Assembly (NCBI GenBank): GCA_949825025.1
Contig: OX463778.1
Span: forward strand, 4,230,501-4,294,500
Direction of reading: 5' to 3'
Source: Siphlonurus alternatus
Lineage: Eukaryota > Arthropoda > Insecta > Ephemeroptera > Siphlonuridae
Length of the DNA stretch: 64,000 nucleotides
This document shows, piece by piece, positions 20,535 to 31,123 of this stretch. Below the pieces are notes generated by a model. That model made no database searches and was not told the origin of the DNA. It saw only the letters and a list, made by a program, of their open reading frames with translations. A program made the position numbers and the translations under genes. Position 1 is the stretch's first letter; each line of letters starts with the position of its first letter.

Positions 20535-20885
20535 TCCTACACTGCAGGTGCGTAGAAAGCTACGCACAAAAGCTTAGAAAACTAAACACTAGGTGCGTAG
20601 AAAGCTACACACAAAAAGCTTAGCAGCCTACACTCTTGGGGCGTAGAATCTTACACCAAGTGTGTAACATTTTAAGCAGTTCTGTGTAGAACTTTACGCT
20701 CAAGGGGTGTTGGATCTTACGCTCAAAAATTTAGAATCCAACACACTAAATGTGTAAAAATTTAAACATCTTGATGTGTTGAACTCTAAACTCCCGTGTG
20801 TGTAAGATTTAAGGATTTTTCCTTTGAGGTACAAAAACAACACAGTAAATGTGTTGCTTTTTAGGATATTTGCTTTAAATATTTT
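20535..20885. repeat. Array of degenerate GTGTAA / TTACAC motifs, block B
   Basis: Units such as GGTGCGTAGAAAGCTACGCAC and TGTGTAAAAATTTAA recur in both orientations. The first two units (about 20545-20615) are near copies. The motif style is that of block A 2 kb away, but the units differ. Confidence 0.65.
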
Positions 20886-20894
20886 CTGAGTGTG

Positions 20895-21142
20895 CACACG
20901 GATGCGCAAAAATGGGCTTGCATCCGTATCCGTGCATCCCAGTGATCCCAGATGCACGGGAAAAAATTAATGCATCCGGATGCGCATCCCAGATGCATGG
21001 AAAATAAATTTGCATCCGGATGCGCATCCCAGATGCATGAAAAATAAATTTGCATCCGGATGCGCAACCATGGATGCACGAAAAATTAATTTGCATCCAG
21101 ATGCGCATCTTGGATGCACGAAAAAAACGCGTGCATCCGATC
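20895..21142. repeat. About 40-bp minisatellite of GGATGCGCATCC units
   Basis: Five to six units of 40-41 bp, best between 20970 and 21100. Each has TGCATCCGGATGCGCATCCC, then AGATGCATG and an A/T-rich spacer. The unit holds two overlapping 12-bp palindromes, GCATCCGGATGC and GGATGCGCATCC. An (AAAT)n tract follows directly. Confidence 0.88.
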
Positions 21143-21206
21143 CCTGAAATAAATAAATAAAAAAAAATAAATAAATGAATGAATAAATAAATGAATAAAT
21201 AAATTA
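21143..21206. repeat. (AAAT)n/(AATG)n microsatellite
   Basis: Imperfect tetranucleotide run after the minisatellite. Confidence 0.9.
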
Positions 21207-21374
21207 TAGTGACCTCTGATCACGCTGCCTCCTGGGGCCCGAGTCAGCACATTTGTCGTGTATTGCCACTCTACTGCATTTTAATAAAAAAATATGTTTT
21301 TAATAACTCATTTCAATAATTTAATTACAAGATTTAATTTATACTAATCACAGCATTTTACATTTACAAGAGGA

Positions 21375-21768
21375 ATAGAGTATATCAACCTCAAAAAAAA
21401 TATTGCAGTGGATAGAGGGTGCTAAGTTTACGATTTTATTCAGATTTTTTAGAGACCGGGAAGTATTGCTAAAAAGTTTTGCCTCCAGGTCGGGTCTGTT
21501 AGGTCCCATCTTTTTATTAAGAGAGGCGTCTTTCTCTATACTTTTAAAAATAATCTTTTGAAAATTTTTCCTGGGGGGTCTTCAAATAAACACCACTTAA
21601 CCTAAACTTAGCCTAAAACTGTCTTAGTTTTAGGATTGTTGTAATTTGTGTTATTTGAAGACCCCCCTGGACTCTTAAAAAGTCTGAAAAAAAAAAATCA
21701 GGATAGCATAACTTTGCACCTTCTATCCAATTTCTGCAATAAAAAATTTTGATGCCGATACTTCATTA
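21375..21768. mobile_element. Foldback MITE, family 1, carrying a nested element
   Basis: Terminal arms hold ATTGCAG..GGATAGAGGGTGC and GCACCTTCTATCC..CTGCAATA. Shared with about ten other copies in IQGAP introns (listed under 36371-36697). The right part is interrupted by the IR insert at 21571-21669. Lies just beyond the IQGAP 3' end. Confidence 0.8.
21571..21669. mobile_element. Nested about 99-bp inverted repeat
   Basis: Ends GGGGGGTCTTCAAATAA and TTATTTGAAGACCCCCC are complementary. It interrupts the family-1 sequence that in sister copies reads continuously (ACTTCCCGGACTCTAAAAAA), so it inserted later. Confidence 0.75.
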
Positions 21769-21809
21769 TGTAAGCTTAATCTTGAGTGATCTCCTTCTAA
21801 TCTGTTTAA

Positions 21810-22156
21810 GGGTAAGGTAACGCCACCAATGTTAAAAAAAATCCCTCACACAAAAATTCTGAAAAAAATTTAAAATGTTCTCCTCTACACCCCCTATCAG
21901 TAAGTAAAATATCAGGTATACAAATACGATCTAGTTTTTGAGTTATGAATTTTTAAAGTTGGCTAATTTAACATGGAGAAATGGAATTCCCATGTTAAAT
22001 TAGTCAACTTTAAAAATTCATAACTCAAAAACTAGATCGTATTTGTATACCTGATATTTTAACTACTGATAGGGGATGTAGAGGAGAACATTTTAAATTT
22101 TTTTCAGAATTTTTGTGTGAGGGACTTTTTTTAACATTGGTGGCGTTACCTTACCC
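21810..22156. mobile_element. TTAA-flanked MITE, family 2 (best-preserved copy)
   Basis: GGGTAAGGTAACGCCACC at the left and its exact complement at the right, flanked by TTAA at 21806-21809 and 22157-22160. The arms match almost to the centre at about 21980. 347 bp. Confidence 0.88.
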
Positions 22157-22160
22157 TTAA

Positions 22161-22750
22161 GTTGCAAAATGCAGCTTGCTGCGAGATTTCAAGTGTCACC
22201 TTTCTTGATAAGTAAAAATTTGTATTTTTCATAATGAAACAAATAAATTGTAAATATAACTCAATCCCGGACCCTCCCCTACAAAAAAACTGACCAGGCC
22301 TGATGTTATGAATGAAGATTCAATCAGGCTGCATTAGGATTTCAAATTACATTTAAGCACTTCAATGAAAACAATTATGTAATTCTCAAATTATTATTTT
22401 ATTTTATTATATTCTTAAGTACTAATAATTACAAGCATGCAGGTTAACAGAGAATAGTGCTTCTATAATTAAAAATGGTAAAAGCTACACATTAAAAATA
22501 TAAAAATAATGATTAGATTAATTAAAAATAGTGCTGCACAAAAATAAAATGAAGTATTTGTACACAGAGGTAGAGGCCACGCCTCCTTTTTATCAACAGT
22601 AAGGAACAAGCAAGGTCATCGTCAACTTGCAGACCAGAAGAGATTCAATGTTTGTTTATCATCAACAGAGACAAAGAGTTTTGTTGTTGTCTGGTCGTCA
22701 ACAGAGACAAAAAGTTTTGTTGTTGTCTGGTCGTCAACTTGCAGAGGAGT
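22161..22750 (-). other. IQGAP 3' UTR and downstream flank
   Basis: AT-rich DNA after the IQGAP stop. It includes an internal duplication near 22655-22745 (units with ACAGAGACAAA and GTTTTGTTGTTGTCTGGTCG, twice). The minus strand has AATAAA-like runs near 22390-22405, which could be the poly(A) signal. Confidence 0.45.
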
Positions 22751-25700
22751 TCAGGACTTTCCATAGAACTTCTTGTTGAGCAGGAAGAGCAGAAGGTTGA
22801 CGTTGATCTGGACCTTTCCGAACATGTCCATGATGGTCTTTCCCTCGTACTGCAACTGCAGGAGGTGCTGCAACACGGAGGTCAAGGTCCACTCTTAATC
22901 AACGTCAACACAATCTAACGGCTTGAAATGTCAACAATGACGTGGGGAGATGAAGCTCCATAAGCTGACCAAGAGGAGCACAATCCACAAAATTTATATT
23001 GAAAGTGCAAGGGAAAAAAGAACTGAATATTCTGAAAAGTTAGCCACAACTTGTTACCCCAATGTATTTCCACAACAAATGTTAGAGGCTTTAATCAAGC
23101 CAGCTGAGCAAATATAATAATAATTAATTCCAATGAGCTTTTTCCGTCATCGGTATGTATCATACAAGTACAAGTATGAGCGTTCAAAAGAAAAAGAGTG
23201 AACTCGGCCGGGAATTGAACCCGGGACCTTTCCGTTATTCAGACAGATGCTCTACCACTAATACGTACCGATGACGGAAAAAGCACATTGGAATTAATTA
23301 AATAAACGTCATCTGAAAGAGATAACATCTTGTCTACGGACTTTAAAAATCTAAAAAAGTATTTGAAAATAATAATAATATAATAAAAATAATAATATAA
23401 TAATAAATAATATAATAAAAATAATATTATATAATAAAAAAAAAAAGGAAAGGAAATTGTGTTAAGTTAAGGATTAATATCAGTGGGCTTAGTAGATGGT
23501 GAACCACTCTGAAAATTTCAGCAAACTTTCTTAACACCATGAAATAAATTTAAAAAAAATTAGACCAAATTTGGTGCAATTTTCGATATATTCAGCATTG
23601 AGATTAGCATTGTTTTAAATGGGGACTGCTGTGACTGTTAGTCAAATTAGTATCTTTTTCACTATCTTTTTGACTACGGCCTTGTAGCATTGAATGCACC
23701 GGTTCTCGTTAGATCACCGAAGTTAAGCAGTGTCGAGCGTGGTTAGTACTTGGAGGGGTGACGCTGTAAAAAGTGACACTGCTACTGGCACGTGCTGTAT
23801 GTACGTACGGCGGCACAATTGATCACGGTGCTGCCATCTCTCAGAATATTTCCGAAGGAAGTGATCCACCGTTTAAGTTCAAATACTGCAGGCCTCACAG
23901 ATCTGGTAGTCGAGCCCAGAAGAGTGCAGGAAAGGGTTCTGGGAGCCTGGTAAGCCCCAGCTCGGTCGCAAAATAACTCTTACACACAAGGTTAAATACC
24001 TGGCCTCACCCGAAAGGGTAAAATGGCGTCAAGGATATTAACTTTATTATTATTAGTATCTTTTTCACACTAAAAAATTAATTACTCAAAATCTACAATG
24101 CATTTGTTGATTTTTTACAACAGCAAACTTATTATTATTTATATTGTTCTTTATCTAAAAATATTTTCATTTTATCATCGGAAAATATTGAGCAATGATT
24201 GACAATAATCTTACCTGGATGTCGATGTCTGCTCTCTCCATCTCGATGCCCATGAAGCTCCCCTTCACCTCGAACACCCCCACGCTCTCTGTGGGCGAGA
24301 TCTCGAACTGCACGCTCTTGAACTGCGCGGGGGTGAGACCGCGCATCTGCTGCAGAACGCCCTTGCTGTGCAGCTGCGCCGCGGAGTAGCGAAGCACCTT
24401 GAGGGACTTGGCGCGCCCAGGGTGCTTCCCAGACACCCTCAGACGGTGCACACGTCTGCGAGAACAAATTAATTGAAACTTTTTATTTCAGAAATGAATA
24501 GAGGGTACCAATTTATCCTACCATAAATTTTTTCATTTTTTTTTTCCAGAACTATTTTTAAATAATTATTGACAGAGCTGCCACGCCCCCTGGAGGTGTC
24601 AATAGGCATCTCGGTCTATCCTTTTTATTAAGGATTCAGGGGCAAAGTTACTTACAGAACTTTCAATAATTATTTAAAAATATTCCAGTACTCGAAAAAA
24701 TATGAAAAAATCAGAATAGCATAATTTGGTGCCCTCTATTCATTTCATTTCAAAGTTTAGCAGTTGCCCATTAAAAATTGCAATGTGAGTAACAGTTGTC
24801 TTTATTTTTGCATTCATTTGCTGTAAAGCTGGACACATTTGTGTATGGGACCACTTTCAATCAATCAATTATTTCTTTTGTGGAAGATTACGTTTATTTT
24901 TTTAACCACATATCGTCCTTTGTCTGCAATAATGAGCTATCTGTCTACCATGATATCGTTGCAATAATGAGCTGTCTGCTATTTCAGGTAAGAGCAATTA
25001 TGAGCTTTATTTTATATTGATTTACAGCTTATACTCAGTGATCACCTGAAATAGCAGATAGCTCTCATTATTGCAACAAGATCGTGGTAGGTAGACAGCT
25101 CATTATTCCGGACGAGGGAGTATATTACACTTGAAAAGTCTACCAACCCAGACTTTCTGAAACCCTGTCATATGTTTACAAGGACGTAATTTCAGGGACC
25201 CACCTCTTTCCCTTGTCTAGGTTCTCGAGGCAGGTGCGGATGTACAGGTTGTAGAACTCCACCTGCTTCTGGTAGAACTGAGTCTTCTGCTCGAGGCCCT
25301 GCATCGTGCTCCTCAGGGTCTGCAGCTCCTGTGCATTTTTTTTTTTTTTTAGGGAGACTTAACATAATATCTATCATGTAACATATAAGCACAAAGTATT
25401 CATTTTGTTTTATATGTACCTATATAATATATATGATGTGCAGGATCAATATAACCTTTTATTATGTATTGTTTGTCAGTTTGTATTTCATAACTGCTGT
25501 TGTACAGCATGCTTTATATTCTCCATTTTATAATGGACAACATACATGTATGAAAAAAAATTATTGCAGAAATGAATAGAGTGTACCAAATTATGCTACT
25601 CTGAATTTTTTCAAATTTTTTTGAGACCCGAAACTATTTTTAAATAATTATTGAAAGTCCTGTGACTTCAGTTGGCACCTCTTAATACTTAATAAAAAGG

Positions 25701-27256
25701 ATAGAGACTGGACGCCTATAGACGCCTCCAGAGGGCGTGGCTGCACTTTCAATAATTATTTAAAAATAGTTCCGGGTCTCAAAAAAATCTGAAAAAATTC
25801 AGAGTAGCATTTATAATTTGGTACCCTCTATTCATTTCTGCAATAAATTTTTTAAATATATGTTGTCCATTGTATGTGTGTTTGTTGTGTTCTATAATTA
25901 CATATGTGATGTGTTATATTTGTTAATTTTATTCTATATGTACACTTTTTGTGTTTAATAAAATACTTATATTTAAGTTCTGCATTTCCTTCAATTTTTA
26001 AGACCATAACAGTCGTCATTCGAAATGTCAGGATCAGGGAATGTGTGCTTTTGATTGTCTAGAAAACAGCCAATCAGAAACCTGTCTGCTATCCTGCAGT
26101 TTGGTATTAGGTTGACGGTTCTCACACTTACAACTAACAATGGACAACCTTCATAAAAACATGTTACTGCTTATTTGGATAGAGGGGGACCTTGACTTAT
26201 ATATTGTAATTTTTTAAAGATTTTTTAAACTCAGAATTGAGAAAGACCCTGTGACGTCATAGTAATGCAACGTCTTTCCCTATGCTTGCGTGTTAAATAA
26301 ATGCATGACTATATGACGTCACAGCGCTTTGCAGCACGGTTTTAAGGGTGTTAGATGATTTAAAAAAAAAAAAAAAATCTGATTAAAATTGGCAATACAT
26401 AACTCGAGGTTCAAATATTCAAATCTGTAATGGGAACATTTATTTACTGAAAATATGATTCAAATTGACTTGTCATCGGGAGAAAAAGATTCATCCAAGT
26501 TTGTTCTCAGTCAGAGTTATCAGTAGGGGCCGGATTTCCAGTTCTTTAAAGTGTGATTTCCAGCACTAGATCCAGTCCAGTTTTTTCCCAAAAACAGTTG
26601 TTAAATTTCTCAAAATAAGTCGAAAACAGTTCACTTCCAGTTTCCAGCAAAATCCAGTTTTCTTAATATTTAACCTTTGTCAGTCATCATTAGAACCACA
26701 AATATAATTGCTATAGATGCATTTTACATAAAAAATCTGGCAACATAATTCAATGAAGTACCGCTGTTTGCAGTGAAGAAATACCATGAAATACCATTGC
26801 CATGAAAAATATTTAGGTAAAATATTATTTTCAATTTTCATTCAACTTGCTCTTATGAGACAAAACTGCGTTTCCAGTTTTATAAAACTGAAAAAAGTTT
26901 TGAAAAACTTGAAAAAACTTAAAAAAATGAAACAGTTCTCACTTTATAAAATTTTTTTTTTTTCCCCCAGTTTAAACTTTTTTACATTTTTGGCAATGAA
27001 ACTTCATGATTCGTGAATGTTTGAAGTCAGATTCAATGTGCATTCAATTTAGTAAAACTGGAGATCCGGCCCCTAGTTATCAGGTCTGCTAATGTCAGGT
27101 CTCACCTTGCGCCTCGCCTGGCAGTACTGTCCTCGACAGCAGATGTCCTTGGCCACGGCCGACACAAGTGCCTGGTAGTCGTCTCTCGAGCTGACCTGGC
27201 CCTGTCGCTCAAGCTGCGACAGCCACAGTCGCAGTCGCATCTTGCTGAGCCGCAGA
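22751..27256 (-). CDS. IQGAP: IQGAP exons 28-31: RasGAP C-terminal (RGC) domain
   Basis: Residues about 1375-1584. Exon 28: SSRDDYQALVSAVAKDICCR. Exon 29: EQKTQFYQKQVEFYNLYIRT and CLENLDKGK. Exon 30: YSAAQLHSKGVL, QFEISPTESVGVFEVKGSFM. Exon 31: LQLQYEGKTIMDMFGK, VNVNLLLFLLNKKFYGKS and stop. The NVNLLxFLLNKKFYGK ending is diagnostic of animal IQGAPs, where the domain binds E-cadherin, beta-catenin and CLIP-170. Confidence 0.94.
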
Positions 27257-30200
27257 CTGAAATTTACAATGTTTCATTTTTTTTTTTTCAGCGTAATTAT
27301 TTTGAAAAATTTCCTACCCCAAATTAGGGGTCTTTTGATGAAGAACTGAGATTTTATTTAACAGTTTTTTTTTTTTTTTAAATAGAAGATACAAAGTTAC
27401 ATAGACAGGACGTTGGGCACCACAAAAAAATCAGATTCCTTGACAATCAAATTGAATTGTAACAAAGTAAGATTATCAGATTATGTGCTTTATGTTCAAG
27501 AAAAGGTGGCTTTATTCTTCTTTCTATAGGGAGCATTCACAAGAGACAAGAGGCCCGATCTAGGGCTCACTATTTTGTAGTCTTAAAATTAACCCTTAAA
27601 AAATGTGTCCTTAAATTAAGCCTTCCAATGTTGTTGCCAAGGCTTGATTTGAGGTCACATTTTTAAAGGTCCAATTTCAGACACAATTTTAAGCCTCAAT
27701 GAGCCCTACATTCGGTCTGCACTCTGCAATATCGACTGAACTTGACTTGTTGCCTGGCAACGTGAAGAGAGAAGAGAAAGAATCCTATCTCTATTGGCTT
27801 ACTAGAAGAAGAATGGTTTAAAAGCTAAAACGTGGGCATAAGAAAAAAAGAAGCTATTGGGCCTACTGCCTATGTGCACCACGCCTGGTGCTCACCTGGT
27901 GCTGGGTGGCGCTGCATGGCGCTGCTGCAGCTGTCGAGCAAACTGCTCGTCCTGGGAGGGAGTCTCCGGAGCATCGAGGGCGGCCGACAAGCTGCCGCCA
28001 CTCAGGAAGGGAAGCACCGACACTAGCAGCTCCTTGGACCTGTCGTGGTCAGGTGAAAGTCCCACAATATTCAAAAATGTTCCACTCAAATACTACCCTT
28101 CAACCCCTCCCCTCTTTTTCCTCCACCCCCTCCCCTCCATTCAATCAGCAAGCCAACAACTCAGTTTGACAATCAATCTCTACCTCCAACTGATGAAGCA
28201 TTGATCCGGATTTTCTCCTGCGGTCACTTTTTCGATCGGTAAGGCCTTGCTGGATATTCCTATCCTTTTCTTTCAATAATTATAAAATTAACAACTGTTT
28301 AACATTTACACCATTTGTTTTTCTCAAGATTTGATAGATTTTAGTGAGTGGAAGTCACCAGACATTGCATAACAATGAAGAGCACGATCCAACAAGATGA
28401 ATCATGTCCACATTGCTACCGGCATTGCAGGAATGCTCTGTCTATGCACAATGGAATACGAAAATGATGAATGAATGAAAGCTCCAGCTATGCCTCACAG
28501 CCACAAGGGAGTGATGATCGCTAACACAAGTCTGAGTTAAGGATGAATCTCAGTAGGTTGATATCTCGCAATCGTACCGCCTGAATGCAACAAGACTTGC
28601 AGGGGACTTAGAACTCACCATCAATAGGTGGTGTACAAATTTTGAAGCAAATCTGTCTTATCAGTTTTATGAAAACTGAGGTAAAAGTTTAACATTGGTC
28701 TTATGGACAGAAACCGAAAATGGAGCTGTTGTAAGAAAACTGCAAGACTGAATTTGCTCAAACCATAAGCGATTAAGTTTTAGAACATTCTCGATATTTT
28801 AAAATTCATTTCATTTGATTCGTTTGCTGGGAAATATTCTTTGACTCCAGCAGTAAATGAGATTAATCGTTATGACAAGTTGACTCACATGACAAACAGC
28901 TGACTCTGGTCTGGCTCCTCGGCTCCGTTGCTCGCCGCCTCCAGCTTGCCGCTCGACAATGTCAGGAACAAATCTCCCTTCGGTAGAAAAGTCTCTGACG
29001 ACGTCCCTGTAACAAACGTCATCTTCAGGAAAATGGACCACGAGGTTTATTTTTATAAATAGGGCCCGCATTTCCAGTTTTTCAAAGTGCAGCACTGTTC
29101 AGTTCACGTTTTTCCCAAAAACAGTGCTTACATTTCTAAAAAAAAAAAAAAAAAAAAATAATAATAATAATAATAATAATAAAAATAAAAATAATCCAAA
29201 AGTTTACTTTTTCCAGTGAAATCTAGTTTTCTTAATACTCCACTTCTACTAGTCTCTTAATCATTAAGATCACAAATATAATTGCTATGATAAATGATTT
29301 TTTGATAAAAAAAATTCTAGCAATATATTTTGATTAAGTACCATTGTGTGCAGTGAAGAAAATTTGTGGAACACCATCAATGTGGTGTCAAGATGGAGGA
29401 GGGAAAAATAATAATGAAAAATATTTAATTGCATTTTTATCATGAAACATGCTCTTACTAGACAAAACTGCGTTTCCAGTTTTACAAAACTGGAAAAAGT
29501 TTAGATAACTTGAAAAACTTTTAAAAACTGAAACAGTTCTCACTTTATAGAATCAGTTTTTTCTAGTCGAACCTTTCTTGCATTTTTGGCAATGAAACTT
29601 TATGATTCGTGAACTTTTGCAGTCAGATTCAATGTAGCATACACATTTTGCAAAACTTGAACTGGAGATCCGGGCCCTAGCCATCAATAGAAATTTACAA
29701 TACTTATGCAGGGCCAGATCATCTCAGCTTTCCTTGTGTGCTACTTACAAATAAAACATTTTCCTTCCCTTGACTACCAGTAGAAGCAGAGCTTACATTA
29801 CAGAGAGGCCGAACTCTTATGGGGAAGTTTTGCCTTCTTTAGGATTCGATGCTCAAGAGTGCGAGGTAGAAAACATACTCCACAAAAGAGCATTCTGGTA
29901 GATATAGGGGCTGCTTCTACTGATGACAACGTGGTGATGATCCCTTAGTTGACAGATAAGTCGAAGTACCCTCGCGTTGTCCTCAGAGGAAACTCTCAGT
30001 GGCACAATTTTTATAATTTTCTCAGCATTCCAATAGTTACACCTCAAATTTTGGGGGAATATGGTTAGCTGAATCAACCTCTCTTTAATGTAAGCTCTCT
30101 GACAGAAGGTACGTACCTCCTAGCAGCTTACGCACAGCCGAGAGAGGCCCCAGAGCTTCGAGCACCTCGTGTAGGGGGTCTGTCTGACCGGTGGTGATCT

Positions 30201-31078
30201 CGTCTTCGTACTGCAACACCAGCTGGTGCGTCTCCCAGATCTCCTGCAACACAGCAAGGTTTACACAGTTCCCTTGACAAAAATAACATATCATGTCTTT
30301 ATGAAAATTTTGACAACCTGCATTTTTTTATTGCAGAAATGAATAGAAGGTACTACTCTGATTTTTTTTTTTTTTTTTTTTCTGAGTACAAAAACTATTG
30401 AAAGTACACAGAAAGGGATCAGTTAATTCTTAATAAAAGGATAAATCTACAAGGGGCGTGGGTTCAAACCCAACCTCGGCAAAACTTTTTAGTAATACTT
30501 CCTGGCCTCTACAAAAATCTACACAAAATCAAGGTAATATAATATTTGATAACCTCTATCCAATTCTGCAACAAAAAAATTCATGCTGGTTGTCCATCAT
30601 TGCAGGTTTCATTCAAAATTTCAGCAATTAATTTGATTTCAGGAGTTAGCTAGCAGCAGAAAAGATTATTTTAGAGCGAGTGGTTATATTTTCAACTCAT
30701 GAAATTCAACAATTTTTTATACAAATCAGTAAAATAATTTTCGTTTTGAGATTTTTCAGGGTGTATGGCAGTAAATTCCAGCAGGAGTTTTCCAGCCAAG
30801 TGTGATATTTTTCCACAGATGCCATGAGACTAACAATAGACAAAAGCTTTTGTCATTAAAAGAATGATTATAGTTACCAACTTCAAAAATAGCAACCAAA
30901 GATAATTTTTTACTTCAAAAATACTAAAGTTTATAAAGACCGTCAGCTTCAAAGGCGGCTTTTGCACTTTTTGATAAGAGCTATGTTCCTTATGACAACA
31001 CCTGAAAGTTAGATTTTATCAGAAAGTCAAAGAGCTAGTTTTGAAACTGACAATCTCAATTATTTCACTTTTTTAAGT

Positions 31079-31123
<45 letters not shown>

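Larger units (their letters stand above)
22868..24214 (-). other. IQGAP intron 30: contents
   Basis: Holds a tRNA-like sequence in inverted repeats (23122-23299), an (AAT)n-rich tract (about 23368-23440), and a family-G element split by a 5S-derived SINE (23471-24210). The family-G end meets the exon 30 donor. Confidence 0.75.

Noticed and set aside
20700..21108. Overlapping CIWDAHPDA-type repeat frames
   Set aside because: Translation of the 40-bp minisatellite; open only because the unit lacks stops in some frames.
23196..23260. Working tRNA-Phe gene
   Set aside because: Irregular D-arm and only about four acceptor pairs; enclosed in transposon-like TIRs.
23672..23772. Genuine 5S rRNA gene
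   Set aside because: Diverged, lacks a normal 3' end, fused to a SINE body and bounded by target duplications.
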